DNA of 64,000 nucleotides from the NCBI GenBank assembly GCA_964244885.1, contig CAXTKD010000003.1, forward strand, positions 124,001 to 188,000, given 5' to 3'. The notes below the pieces were generated by a model, which did no database searches, had not been told where the DNA came from, and saw only the letters and a program-made list of their open reading frames with translations. Of the stretch, positions 40,133 through 48,388 are shown in pieces. This stretch comes from CAXTKD01 sp964244885. Its GTDB lineage: Bacteria > Pseudomonadota > Alphaproteobacteria > Sphingomonadales > Sphingomonadaceae. Positions within the stretch are counted from its first letter, which is position 1; every line of letters starts with the position of its first letter. Made by a program: the position numbers and the translations under genes.

Positions 40133-40426
40133 TCAGAAAGGCACGTCGTCGTTGAGGTCGACGTCCACGGCTTGGTCGTCATCGATCCACAACCGTGCCA
40201 GCCATTCCAAGACTTCCATATCAACAAAATGCTCGATTCGCGCCTCAAGCGTCATATCGGGCCAGTCGGGATCATCGGTGCAAAAGCGGTCCAAGTCTTT
40301 TAGATGGGCGGTCAGCGCATCCCAGTCGGCGCTCTTAAGCGTCACCACGACAACCGTCTTGTCATCGCCACGGTCAAGATAGCGCCCGACGACCGCGCCG
40401 GAATGTAAGCCGATTCGCACAATCAT
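40133..40426 (-). CDS. Small hypothetical protein
   Basis: 97 aa from the ATG at 40426 (MIVRIGLHSGAVVGRYLDRG); an ATG at 40456 is also in frame. It is acidic, with TVVVVTLKSADWDALTAHLK and a C-terminal DDDQAVDVDLNDDVPF. No domain is recognised. A 17-bp perfect hairpin lies just upstream, separating it from the 59-aa gene on the same strand. Confidence 0.6.
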   Translation of the reverse strand: MIVRIGLHSGAVVGRYLDRGDDKTVVVVTLKSADWDALTAHLKDLDRFCTDDPDWPDMTLEARIEHFVDMEVLEWLARLWIDDDQAVDVDLNDDVPF

Positions 40427-40444
40427 GATCCTTCGCAGCGCCGA

Positions 40445-40482
40445 CCCCGCACTCATGCCGGGCAACCGGCATGAGTGCGGGG
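40445..40482. terminator. Perfect 17-bp hairpin
   Basis: CCCCGCACTCATGCCGG, loop GCAA, then the exact complement, with no T run. It sits between two minus-strand genes. It could be an attenuator, an RNA-processing site or a transcription barrier. Confidence 0.6.
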
Positions 40483-40494
40483 GGAAGTCGTCCA

Positions 40495-40674
40495 CTAGGG
40501 CGCGGGTCCCCGTGCGGTCAGCTCCGCGCCGATGAGTGTCAGGACGAATTGCGCGTCGTCCGCTTCGAGGCTGGTCGGTTGCAGGCCGCGAAGGTCGCGG
40601 CTGACCTGGTGGAACAGGGCGCCGAGCTGCGCTGTGGTTTTGGTCTTCAGATCGTGGCGAGTGACTTTGAGCAT
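40495..40674 (-). CDS. Very small hypothetical protein (59 aa)
   Basis: MLKVTRHDLKTKTTAQLGAL, then FHQVSRDLRGLQPTSLEADD and AQFVLTLIGAELTARGPAP. A near-perfect ribosome site (AAGGAGGGCAAT-ATG) and a helical, amphipathic look support translation. It lies on the minus strand, 20 bases before a perfect hairpin and the next small gene. No family is recognised. Confidence 0.6.
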   Translation of the reverse strand: MLKVTRHDLKTKTTAQLGALFHQVSRDLRGLQPTSLEADDAQFVLTLIGAELTARGPAP

Positions 40675-40940
40675 ATTGCCCTCCTTGGCTGCGCCGACCG
40701 GAATTGGCCGGCGATGGAGGACAGAAGGCCCGCTCGAAAATCAGGTGCATCGTCAGAGCGCAACGAACGTGGAGAAGGCTGGTCACACGCCTTGCACCAA
40801 CAGGATTTGAGCAGCGGGCAGGTTCGCCAATCGCCCGTGCCGGTTCGGGACAGCAGTCGAAAGGGCTGAGCAAAGTCCCGCCTGATCTGTGACCACAGCG
40901 CCGCCGCTTGAATCCGGTCAGCGGTATTGTTGGGTTGAGC

Positions 40941-42200
40941 CTAACGGCCGAGTTCGAGGCCGCGATTGCGTTGCGCGTCTTGCGTCACCGCCCGCATCTG
41001 TCTGTATCGCGCCGCGTCGCGATAAAGCGCCAGCACCTGCTTCGCCTCGCGCTCACGGCGCATCACGATTTCCGTTTGCAAAGCCGCACGCTCCGTCAAT
41101 TGCGATTTGACCAGCTCGTCGCGTTGCGCGCGGTCGCGCTGGAGTGAGAAGAACACGGCGGCTTCGTTCGCCTTGCGCATCGCGAAATAGCGCCCGGTCA
41201 GGACATCCCACGCGCCCTTGATGCCGCCGCGCATCCGGCCGGCACGTTGGGCCTGTTCTTCCTTGAAGCGGGCCGCTTGTCCCGCTTCAAGTCGGTGCCG
41301 TTCGGTCTGGTGCTGCGCCTTCATCGCGTCCCGCCGCTCGATAAGCGGCTTCATGCCGTTGGCGGCAATCCGTTTGGCTTCGGCGATATGCTCCTTGAGC
41401 CGGTCGCCGACCTCGCGGCCGACCTTGGCAAGCGTCTCTTCGACGCTCGCCTGCCTTGCCGGATCGCCTAGGCGAGCGGTCACTTCCTTCGCAGGCTTGC
41501 CGACCATCCGCGCGATCGAGAACACGTCGCCTTCAATCGTCACGGCGACATGCCCGCGCCGGTCGCCGCGCGCCAGAAACAGCCCGCGCTCTTCAAGCGC
41601 CCGCTCGAATGACGCCGGGGAATCCGAGATCGACCACGCCTCCTGAATGGAGGACTTGAGCTGCTTGGGGTCGAGGCCCGCTCGCTTGGCCTGCTGCCAT
41701 TCATCGAGAGTGAAGTTGCGCGGATCGCGCGACTTCGTATCGACAAATCCGGCCGGCAGCTTCCAGCCGTTTTCAAGATAGAGCTGCTTGGCGATGTCGC
41801 GGAGCTTGGACTTGAAGAAGGGAAGGGGCTTTGCGGTCATGGTGGTAGCGTCGATGCGGGACCACACCGCATGGGCGTGCCGGCGGCCTTCCTTCTCGTG
41901 GAAGACCACGATGCGCGGCTGACCTTCAAGGCCGTTGCGCTCTTCGATCATCCGGAGCGCCTTCTCGAAGACATCGACCCGCACATTCTCATCGGCGGGC
42001 GGGTTCAGCGAGACAGAGAACAGATACTGTTTGCAGTGCGTGCCGAGGGACAGGGCGTAGGCTTCCTTCATCGCCTCGGGCACCGTTTCCGCGACAAATC
42101 CGCTGACCTCGTAAACTTCGACATGCTCGTTCTCTTCGGTCTTCAGCAGGTGTTGGCCGAGTTGCCTGGCGCCGCTGCGTTGGGAAGCTTTCAGGATCAT
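40941..42200 (-). CDS. Relaxase / mobilization nuclease
   Basis: 419 aa. The N-terminal relaxase domain has the HUH-type metal motif IVVFHEKEGRRHAHAVWSRI (H, then HxH) and an upstream YLFSVSLNPPADENV segment. The catalytic Tyr would be near the N-terminus but is not pinpointed. The C-terminal half (residues 250-419) is a charged helix rich in Arg/Glu. It nicks oriT and leads the strand into the recipient. Its start overlaps the mobC-like gene (ATGA). Together with the coupling ATPase it makes the island mobilizable. Confidence 0.9.
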   Translation of the reverse strand: MILKASQRSGARQLGQHLLKTEENEHVEVYEVSGFVAETVPEAMKEAYALSLGTHCKQYLFSVSLNPPADENVRVDVFEKALRMIEERNGLEGQPRIVVFHEKEGRRHAHAVWSRIDATTMTAKPLPFFKSKLRDIAKQLYLENGWKLPAGFVDTKSRDPRNFTLDEWQQAKRAGLDPKQLKSSIQEAWSISDSPASFERALEERGLFLARGDRRGHVAVTIEGDVFSIARMVGKPAKEVTARLGDPARQASVEETLAKVGREVGDRLKEHIAEAKRIAANGMKPLIERRDAMKAQHQTERHRLEAGQAARFKEEQAQRAGRMRGGIKGAWDVLTGRYFAMRKANEAAVFFSLQRDRAQRDELVKSQLTERAALQTEIVMRREREAKQVLALYRDAARYRQMRAVTQDAQRNRGLELGR

Positions 42201-42565
42201 GGCGACGGCCCGAGGTTCAGGGCGTCTATCAGCATCCGCCGCATATCGGCGATCTCAGCCGCTGCCGCGCTGAGCGCCGCTTCGGTGTCCGGGGTCAAAG
42301 GCAGGCTGCCGGAATTGGCGGAGCGGGCGAGCTGGTTGAGGTTGTTGGCGAGACGCGACTGGCCGAGCAGCGCGAGCAGCCGCGCCAGCGCCTCGTGGTC
42401 CTTGACCGGGAACTTGCCGCGCGTCTTCGGCGGCGGGTTATCGGGGTCAAACAGCCGCCAGCGGATATAAGCGGCCAGCGACATGCCGGCCGCGTCGCGA
42501 TCCAGCCGGGCCTTCTCCTCGAAGGACATGCGCAGGGAGACCGGCAAGGTTGAACGCTTGCTCAA
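42197..42565 (-). CDS. mobC: MobC-like relaxosome accessory protein
   Basis: 122 aa. The N-terminal ribbon-helix-helix is LPVSLRMSFEEKARLDRDAA, then GMSLAAYIRWRLF. The C-terminal MobC segment is LANNLNQLARSANSG, then AEIADMRRMLIDAL. It binds oriT and helps the relaxase open DNA. It starts with TTG at 42565, preceded by GGAGG and directly abutting the stop of a small upstream ORF (TGATTG). It overlaps the relaxase gene by 4 bases. Confidence 0.85.
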   Translation of the reverse strand: MSKRSTLPVSLRMSFEEKARLDRDAAGMSLAAYIRWRLFDPDNPPPKTRGKFPVKDHEALARLLALLGQSRLANNLNQLARSANSGSLPLTPDTEAALSAAAAEIADMRRMLIDALNLGPSP

Positions 42566-42751
42566 TCACCCCTCCGCTCCCGCTGGACGAACCCGCTTCG
42601 TCCGTTTGGACGTATGCGGGACCGTGTCGGTTGGTTTGGGGGAAAGCTCGTCGTTGGCGGCGGCGCCTAGCGACGTGCCCTCCAAGATTTGATTCCAGTC
42701 GGCGAGGATTTCGAATAGGTTGTTCGAAGACGCACCATCAGGGTGCGCCAA
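42566..42751 (-). CDS. Possible small leader ORF upstream of mobC, with candidate oriT
   Basis: 61 codons with a TTG start, ending exactly where mobC begins, so coupling is possible. The peptide (NLFEILADWNQILEG, then a charged tail) has no known family. The stretch also holds a hairpin, CGCACC-ATCAG-GGTGCG (42731-42747). Its position upstream of mobC-relaxase is where oriT is usually found. I give low confidence to both readings. Confidence 0.35.
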   Translation of the reverse strand: MAHPDGASSNNLFEILADWNQILEGTSLGAAANDELSPKPTDTVPHTSKRTKRVRPAGAEG

Positions 42752-42753
42752 AT

Positions 42754-43293
42754 TTAACCCTGAACTGGTCGCATCGCCGCTTCAGTCAGCCTTAATTCGG
42801 CCAGGATAAAATCGGCGCGTGCTGCTACGGTGACGCGCGGCAGCATTACCGGAACGTAACCGGCGTCCAAGTAAGCTTGCCGCACGCGTTCATAGTCCAG
42901 CAGCGCCTTTTCCAGACTATGGCGGCGGTCGTCGTCGTTCACATAAATATCCGGCCATGGCGGGGCGAGGAAGAGACGATCGTAGCGAAGGCGCTTGATC
43001 ACCGAGGTCGGATGCACACCACGAGCGGCTACGATCGCGACAGCCGCATCCACAACGCCGCGGTCAAAAAATGTTGGTCCTCGGGCCGCCTCGAAATCAT
43101 TGATGGACACCTCAAGCGCGCGGCGGGCAAATGCAGCGGCGTCTACCCAGGGAAGCGTGCTTGCGTCCCCGGCACGCGCCTCGGCGATGATACGCCGACC
43201 GGGTTCCGCGACTACCGCGTAACCGCGGCGAGCAAGTTCTGAGAGCAACGTAGACTTGCCACCCCCTGAACATCCCGAAATCATCACGAACAC
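42754..43293 (-). CDS. AAA-family ATPase (NadR/AAA_28-like kinase fold)
   Basis: 179 aa. The P-loop is ISGCSGGGKSTLLSELARRG. FFDRGVVDAAVAIVAARG is the DRG-type motif of the AAA_28/NadR ribosylnicotinamide-kinase-like ATPases. LFLAPPWPDIYVNDDDRRHS and LLDYERVRQAYLDAGY complete the fold. It probably phosphorylates a small substrate, unknown here. It lies at the right edge of the island, and I cannot tell on which side of the boundary it belongs. Confidence 0.8.
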   Translation of the reverse strand: MFVMISGCSGGGKSTLLSELARRGYAVVAEPGRRIIAEARAGDASTLPWVDAAAFARRALEVSINDFEAARGPTFFDRGVVDAAVAIVAARGVHPTSVIKRLRYDRLFLAPPWPDIYVNDDDRRHSLEKALLDYERVRQAYLDAGYVPVMLPRVTVAARADFILAELRLTEAAMRPVQG

Positions 43294-43420
43294 GTGTTAG
43301 GCTCCTTTGGAACACGCTAGGCGCTTCTGGGCTCAACGAGGGAGCGGGGTCCACCCTGAACACTCACTTCGCTAGATTGATAATATATATTATGTTAAAT
43401 CATATCAGACGTTGAGGGGG

Positions 43421-44044
43421 CTACAGCGTGATGATCAGGCTGTCGCCCTCGACGCGCCACGCCTTCAGCGTGCGCAGGAATGCCATGCCGAGCAGGTTCG
43501 CTTCGCTGGCGTTGTCGCTGACCGAGGCGTTGATCGGGCCGCGCGTGATCGGGCCGATCGCTAGCGTGCCGAGCTGGACCGTGCCGGCGCGGACGGCGCC
43601 ATTGGCGGTGACGACGAGGCGGTCGTAGCGAACGCCGGTGAGGTCGAGGCCGGCGCGCGCGGCGGCGGTGCGGCCGAGGACGATGTCGCTGGCGCCGGTG
43701 TCGATCAGGAACACGGTCGGCTGGCCGTTGACCTGCGCGCGGACCCAGAAATGGCCGTCCTCGCGGGCGCGGATGCGGAACTCCCTGGCTGTGGCGACGC
43801 CGCCGGCCGGGTCGATTTCGCCGCCGACGTGGCTATGCAGGCTCGCGAAGATGCCTGCGGCATCATCGCGGTAAGTGGCGGCGACAAAGATCACGCCAAT
43901 GATGGCGGCCCAGGCGAGCAGCGCTTTCAGTGACTTGGACAGCTCGGCGCCGCGCAGCGACAGCGCGCCGGCTAGGATGACGACGAGCAGGATGCTCATC
44001 GTCACGAACTGGCCCTTGTCCCAATCGTCGAGGCCGTCGAGCAC
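43421..44044 (-). CDS. Retropepsin-like (clan AA, TIGR02281-type) aspartic protease
   Basis: 207 aa. Two N-terminal membrane segments (VTMSILLVVILAGALSL and ALLAWAAIIGVIFVA) are followed by a periplasmic single-lobe aspartic protease domain with LIDTGASDIVLGRTAA, where DTGA is the catalytic motif, and LLGMAFLRTLKAW. The target is unknown. It has a GTG start at 44044, one base after the stop of the MBL-fold gene, so it is last in the tatD-MBL-protease run. It is the first clearly chromosomal gene right of the island. Confidence 0.9.
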   Translation of the reverse strand: MLDGLDDWDKGQFVTMSILLVVILAGALSLRGAELSKSLKALLAWAAIIGVIFVAATYRDDAAGIFASLHSHVGGEIDPAGGVATAREFRIRAREDGHFWVRAQVNGQPTVFLIDTGASDIVLGRTAAARAGLDLTGVRYDRLVVTANGAVRAGTVQLGTLAIGPITRGPINASVSDNASEANLLGMAFLRTLKAWRVEGDSLIITL

Positions 44045-44045
44045 C

Positions 44046-44810
44046 CTAGAGGTCCACAGACAGCATGTCGTAGCCAGGCTCGACGCCGGACGGCAGCTCG
44101 GTGAGCAGCGTGGCGTAATCCATCGACTGGTCCATGTGAGTGAGCACCGCGCGCCTTGGCGTGAAGCGGGCGATCCAATCGAGCGTCCTGGGCAAATGCG
44201 CGTGCGTCGGATGCGGATGGCGGCGGAGTGCGTCGACGATCCACAGGTCGAGGCCTTCGAGAAGCGGTGCGGCTTCGGGCGTCAAGTCGTTCAAATCGGT
44301 GGAATAGGCGAGCGCCCTCCCCTCCGCCTCGAAGCGCAGGCCGGCGGAGCGGATGGTGCCGTGGATCTGCGGGAACCAGCGGATGGTGAGGCCGCCGACG
44401 CTCAGCGCTTCGGGCAGATCGTTCGCGATGCAGGTCGGCGGATAGCCGTCGGCGCCTTCGAAGATATAGTCGAAGCGCGGGCGCAGGCCTTTCCATGTCG
44501 CGGGGTGCGCGTAGCAGGCGACGGGGCGCTGCATGGCGTGGAAAACCTGGCGCAGGTCGTCGATGCCGTGGGTGTGATCGGCGTGATCGTGGGTGAAGAT
44601 CACCGCGTCGAGCGTTGAAATTCCAGCGGAAAGCATCTGCTCTCGGAAATCGGGGCTGGTATCGACCAGGACGTTGGCGCCGCCGTGCTGGACGAGCAGC
44701 GAGGCGCGGCGGCGGCGGTTCTTCGGCTCCTGCGCGTCGCAAAGACCCCAGTCGCTGCCGATGCGCGGAACGCCGCTCGACGTGCCGCAGCCGAGCAGCG
44801 TGGCGCGCAT
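44046..44810 (-). CDS. MBL-fold metallohydrolase (PhnP-like)
   Basis: 254 aa. The metal-binding motif is FTHDHADHTHGIDDL. Further ligands are the His in RWFPQIHGTIRSAG, the Asp in AYSTDLNDL and a C-terminal His in LTHMDQSMDY. The N-terminus TLLGCGTSSGVPRIG is typical of the PhnP/RNase Z-like phosphodiesterase group. Substrate unknown. The ATG shares one base with the tatD stop (TGATG), so it is coupled to tatD, an arrangement common in alphaproteobacteria with metG upstream. Confidence 0.9.
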   Translation of the reverse strand: MRATLLGCGTSSGVPRIGSDWGLCDAQEPKNRRRRASLLVQHGGANVLVDTSPDFREQMLSAGISTLDAVIFTHDHADHTHGIDDLRQVFHAMQRPVACYAHPATWKGLRPRFDYIFEGADGYPPTCIANDLPEALSVGGLTIRWFPQIHGTIRSAGLRFEAEGRALAYSTDLNDLTPEAAPLLEGLDLWIVDALRRHPHPTHAHLPRTLDWIARFTPRRAVLTHMDQSMDYATLLTELPSGVEPGYDMLSVDL

Positions 44811-45589
44811 CAGGCGGGCTTGGCCTTGGAGAACAGTCGGAAGAAATTGGCGGTGGTCGTCGCCTTCAGCTCATCGAGCGAGACGCCGCGCAGCTCGGCG
44901 ACGAACTTGGCGGTATGCGCGACGAAGCTTGGCTCGCCAGTCTTGCCGCGGACGGGCACCGGCGCGAGGAACGGCGCGTCGGTCTCGACCAGCAGCCGGT
45001 CTTCCGGGATGGTCAGAGCCGTCGCCTGCAAGTCCCTGGCGTTCTTGAAGGTTACGATGCCGGAGAGCGAGATGGTGAAGCCGAGGCCGAGGCAGATGTC
45101 GGCCAGCCGCTGGCTCGCGGTGAAGCAGTGGATGACCGCCGGGAAGGCGCCCTTCCCCATCTCCTCGGTCAGCATCGCCGCGGTGTCATCCTCCGCATCT
45201 CGGGTGTGGATGATTAGCGGGAGGCGGGTTTCGCGGGCCGCGGCGATGTGCGCGCGGAAGGAGGCGCGCTGCCGGTCGCGGTCCGACTTGTCGTAATAAT
45301 AATCGAGGCCGGTCTCGCCGATCGCGATGACGCGCGGGTGGTTCGTGGCGGCGAGCAGCTTGGCGGTATCGATGTCGGGGTGGTGATCCGCCTCGTGCGG
45401 GTGGATGCCGACGCTGGCCCAGACATCGGGCTCGCGGTCGGCGATGGCGACGACCTCGGCCCATTCGGACTCGCGGGTCGAGATCGCCAGCATGCCGGTG
45501 ACGCCCGCCGCCCGCGCGCGGTCGAGCGCACCCTGCTGGTCCTCGACGAGGCCGGGGTAGTTGAGGTGGCAGTGGCTGTCGATCAGCAT
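44810..45589 (-). CDS. tatD: TatD-family metal-dependent deoxyribonuclease
   Basis: 259 aa TIM-barrel hydrolase. Metal ligands are in IDSHCHLNYPG, AIGETGLDYYY, LIIHTRDAEDD, AVIHCFTAS and LVETDAPFLAP. It acts as a 3'-5' DNA/RNA exonuclease in characterised members. It is downstream of metG, from which a long-form palindromic repeat separates it, and is translationally coupled to the MBL hydrolase gene. Confidence 0.95.
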   Translation of the reverse strand: MLIDSHCHLNYPGLVEDQQGALDRARAAGVTGMLAISTRESEWAEVVAIADREPDVWASVGIHPHEADHHPDIDTAKLLAATNHPRVIAIGETGLDYYYDKSDRDRQRASFRAHIAAARETRLPLIIHTRDAEDDTAAMLTEEMGKGAFPAVIHCFTASQRLADICLGLGFTISLSGIVTFKNARDLQATALTIPEDRLLVETDAPFLAPVPVRGKTGEPSFVAHTAKFVAELRGVSLDELKATTTANFFRLFSKAKPA

Positions 45590-45645
45590 GGGGAGGAGAT
45601 AGGCGGAGCGGTTAGTCTTAGGAAGCCCCTCGCCACGCCAAACTC

Positions 45646-45750
45646 TCCGTTCGTCCTGAGCCCTTCGACTTCGCTCAGGAGAGCCTTGTCGAAGGACGTG
45701 GTCGCTCCGCGGTGCGTGCCACGTGGTTCGACAGGCTCACCACGAACGGA
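45646..45750. repeat. Palindromic repeat copy 6 (long form)
   Basis: Same long architecture as copy 3: a half with an internal CCTGAGC/GCTCAGG insertion, then a half with the stem GTGGT/ACCAC. It is intergenic, between metG and tatD. Confidence 0.9.
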
Positions 45751-45759
45751 CTCAGAGGG

Positions 45760-47286
45760 TTATGCGCTAGGCTCGACCCAGCGCGGGAAGATGCCTTGCG
45801 GCGGCGGGAGCTGGGTGCCGGCGGGGAGGACCGCGTCGAGCGAAGCAAGGCCGCGGGCGTCGGCGGGCACCGCCAGCAGGTCGAGCAGCGCGGCGCAGCT
45901 TGCGGGCATCGCGGGCTGGGCGAGGATGGCGAGGCGGCGGACGACGTCGACGACGTTGGCGAGGACGGTCGCCATGCGGCCGGTGTCGGTTTTGGCCAGT
46001 TGCCAGGGCGCCATCTCCGAAATGTAGAGATTGGCCTCGGTCACGCGATTCCAGATCGCCTCCAGCGCCTGGTGGATCGAGAGCGTTTCCATCGCCTTGG
46101 CGACCTCGTCCGGAAGCGCTGAGAGGCTGGCGGCGAGGACGCCGTCGGCGGTCTCGGTCGTGCCGCGCTCCGGCAGAATGCCGCCCAGATTTTTGGCGAT
46201 CATCGAGAGGGTGCGCTGGGCGAGGTTGCCGAGGCCGTTGGCGAGATCGGCGTTGATCCGCGCGACGATCGCCTCGTGGCTGTAGCTGCCGTCCTGGCCG
46301 AACGGCACTTCGCGCAGCAGGAAATAGCGGAGCTGGTCGACGCCGTAGGTTTCGGCCATCGCCAGCGGCTCGACGACGTTGCCGGTGGATTTCGACATCT
46401 TCTCGCCGCGGTTGAGCACGAAGCCGTGGCCGAAGATCTGTTTCGGCAGGTCGATGCCTGCCGACATCAGGAAGGCGGGCCAGTAGACGGCGTGGAAGCG
46501 CACCACGTCCTTGCCGATCACATGGACATCGGCGGGCCAGCGTTCCCTATAGTTTTCATCCGGATAGCCGACGCCGGTGAGATAGTTTGTGAGCGCGTCG
46601 ATCCACACGTACATGACGTGGTTTGGCGCGCCCGGCACCGGAACGCCCCAGTTGAAGCTGGTGCGCGAGATCGACAGATCCTTGAGGCCGCCGCGGACGA
46701 AGGCCAGCATCTCGTTGCGCGCCCGCTCCGGCTGGATGAAGTCCTGCGTCTCATAGAGCGCGAGCAATTTGTCCTGATACGCCGAAAGGCGGAAGAAATA
46801 GCTCTCCTCGACGGTCCATTCCACCGGCGTGCCCTGGGGAGATAGCTTTTCGCCCCCCTCCCCCTCCACCAGCTCGGAGGCGTCGTAATAGGCCTCGTCG
46901 CGAACCGAGTACCAGCCTTCGTAGCGGTCGAGGTAGATGTCGCCGTTCGCCTCCATCGCGCGCCACAGCGCCTGGCTTGCCTCGTAATGCGCGGGCTCGG
47001 TGGTGCGGATGAAGCGGTCGTGGCTGATGTCGAGCGCGGCATCCATCGCGCGGAACTTCTCCGCCATCGTATCGACCAGCGCGCGCGGCTCGATGCCTTG
47101 CGTGCGCGCGGTTTGCGCGATCTTGAGGCCGTGCTCGTCGGTGCCGGTGAGGAAGAAGGTGTCCTTGCCGCAAAGGCGCGCCCAGCGGGCGATGAAGTCG
47201 GTGGTGATGACCTCATAGGCATGGCCCATGTGCGGCTCGCCGTTCGGGTAGGCGATGGCGGTGGTGATGTAATATTTGTCGGTCAT
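45760..47286 (-). CDS. metG: Methionyl-tRNA synthetase
   Basis: 508-aa class I synthetase that charges initiator and elongator tRNA-Met. The HIGH-like motif is YPNGEPHMGHAYE, the KMSKS motif is GEKMSKSTGNVV, and the anticodon-binding helix bundle follows. It lacks the C-terminal dimerisation (EMAP-like) domain and the CxxC zinc pairs, consistent with the short MetG1 type. It is in a minus-strand run with holB, tmk and dacA upstream and tatD downstream. Confidence 0.96.
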   Translation of the reverse strand: MTDKYYITTAIAYPNGEPHMGHAYEVITTDFIARWARLCGKDTFFLTGTDEHGLKIAQTARTQGIEPRALVDTMAEKFRAMDAALDISHDRFIRTTEPAHYEASQALWRAMEANGDIYLDRYEGWYSVRDEAYYDASELVEGEGGEKLSPQGTPVEWTVEESYFFRLSAYQDKLLALYETQDFIQPERARNEMLAFVRGGLKDLSISRTSFNWGVPVPGAPNHVMYVWIDALTNYLTGVGYPDENYRERWPADVHVIGKDVVRFHAVYWPAFLMSAGIDLPKQIFGHGFVLNRGEKMSKSTGNVVEPLAMAETYGVDQLRYFLLREVPFGQDGSYSHEAIVARINADLANGLGNLAQRTLSMIAKNLGGILPERGTTETADGVLAASLSALPDEVAKAMETLSIHQALEAIWNRVTEANLYISEMAPWQLAKTDTGRMATVLANVVDVVRRLAILAQPAMPASCAALLDLLAVPADARGLASLDAVLPAGTQLPPPQGIFPRWVEPSA

Positions 47287-47346
47287 GTTGGGGGAGGGCT
47301 TACACGGTCCAGCGGGTGGGTGTCACGGGACCAAGGCGGTGCGATC

Positions 47347-47426
47347 TCGTCCTTCGACAAGCTCAGGACGAACGGACTCATCAAATCCACCAACCTCCGT
47401 TCGCGGTGAGCTTGTCGAACCGCGTG
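47347..47426. repeat. Palindromic repeat copy 7
   Basis: Stems GTCCT/AGGAC and CGCGGT/ACCGCG, the second perfectly paired. It is intergenic, between holB and metG. Confidence 0.9.
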
Positions 47427-47437
47427 GCGGGCGCCGG

Positions 47438-48388
47438 TCAGGCCGCCGCGACCAGCGTGGCGAGCTCGAAGGCCACGGCCTGAGGGTCGAGTTGGAGCGG
47501 CAGCGCGCCCGAGGCGAGGTCGTGGGCTTTTTCCCAGAGCGGCAGCGCCGATGGGCGGGTGCGGGCGGCGGCGGCGAGGCGGGCGGGGGCGATTTCGAGG
47601 AAGGCCTCGTAGCGCGGCTGGGCGGCCTTGGCGGCGAGGGTTTTGGCAAGCGACAGAGCGAGGCCCTGGCGGCGCGGCGGCGGGGCGGCGCCGAGCGCGT
47701 CGAGCGAGCGGGTCAGGCCTTCGATATCGAGCCCGGCGAAGCGCAGCGCGCGGCCGGGGCTGCCCTCGGCGAGCGCGACGAGGGCGACGCGCTCGCGCTC
47801 GTCGGTGTCGGGAAGCTCGGCGGCGACGACTTGCGCGACTTCGTGGATCGGCAGCGGCTGGAAGCGGAGGGTTCGGCAACGCGAGCGGATCGTCGGCAGC
47901 AGGCGGCCGGGCGAGTGGCTGACGAGGAAGATCAGCGTCTTCGCTGGCGGCTCTTCAAGGAGTTTCAGAAAAGCATTGGCAGCGCCCTCCCGGACGTCGT
48001 CCACCGCATCGATGACGACGACTCGCCAGCCCTCGTGGTCGGAATGGCTTTGCAGCAGCTTCGGCAAGGACCGAAGCTGGGCGATGACGATCTGGGCTCG
48101 GAGCTTTCCCGTCTTTTCGTCGATCTCGCGTTCGATAAGGCGAAAGTCCGGATGCGTGGTCGAAACACCAAGGCCAATATTTGGCTGACCGGCCTTGAGC
48201 GCGAGCCGTGGCGAGCCATCCTCATTGACCTCACGCCCTCCCGGAGTGAGCGCGTAGGCGGCGGCGGTCAGGGCGAAGCGCGCCTTGCCGATCCCCTTTG
48301 GTCCGGTGAGCAGCCAGGCATGGTGCGGGTGGCCCGCGGAAAATGCGTCGAGAAAAGCGCGCTGCTGCTCGGCGTGGCCGACGATCAT
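47438..48388 (-). CDS. holB: DNA polymerase III subunit delta'
   Basis: 316-aa clamp-loader subunit. The P-loop-like region is WLLTGPKGIGKARFALTAAA, followed by IVIAQLRSLPKLLQ and VVVIDAVDDVREGAANAFLK, then LLEEPPAKTLIFLVSHSPGR with the SRC motif (RSRCRTLRFQPL). It starts inside the ATGA overlap with the tmk stop, as is common for tmk-holB pairs. Confidence 0.93.
   Translation of the reverse strand: MIVGHAEQQRAFLDAFSAGHPHHAWLLTGPKGIGKARFALTAAAYALTPGGREVNEDGSPRLALKAGQPNIGLGVSTTHPDFRLIEREIDEKTGKLRAQIVIAQLRSLPKLLQSHSDHEGWRVVVIDAVDDVREGAANAFLKLLEEPPAKTLIFLVSHSPGRLLPTIRSRCRTLRFQPLPIHEVAQVVAAELPDTDERERVALVALAEGSPGRALRFAGLDIEGLTRSLDALGAAPPPRRQGLALSLAKTLAAKAAQPRYEAFLEIAPARLAAAARTRPSALPLWEKAHDLASGALPLQLDPQAVAFELATLVAAA

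Larger units (their letters stand above)
17387..43420. mobile_element. Integrative and mobilizable genomic island at tRNA-Arg(TCT)
   Basis: A segment of about 26 kb between tRNA-Arg and the first clearly chromosomal gene on the right (retropepsin-like protease). It carries a large serine recombinase at the tRNA end, a coupling-protein operon, MobC and relaxase, ArdC, MucR, brnTA, a resolvase and many unknowns. Base composition is visibly more AT-rich in places (19.2-19.4 kb, 23-29 kb, 37-39 kb, 43.37-43.41 kb). None of the repeats found in the flanks occurs inside. The right edge lies between about 42.7 and 43.42 kb; I could not see a direct-repeat attR, which is not expected to be long for a serine recombinase. 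No T4SS channel genes are present. Confidence 0.8.

Noticed and set aside
42731..43412. attR copy of the tRNA-Arg 3' end
   Set aside because: No stretch here matches the anticodon or T-arm part of tRNA-Arg beyond a few bases; the right edge therefore stays approximate.
17387..43420. Prophage
   Set aside because: No capsid, portal, terminase, tail or lysis genes; relaxase and coupling protein indicate a conjugative-type element.
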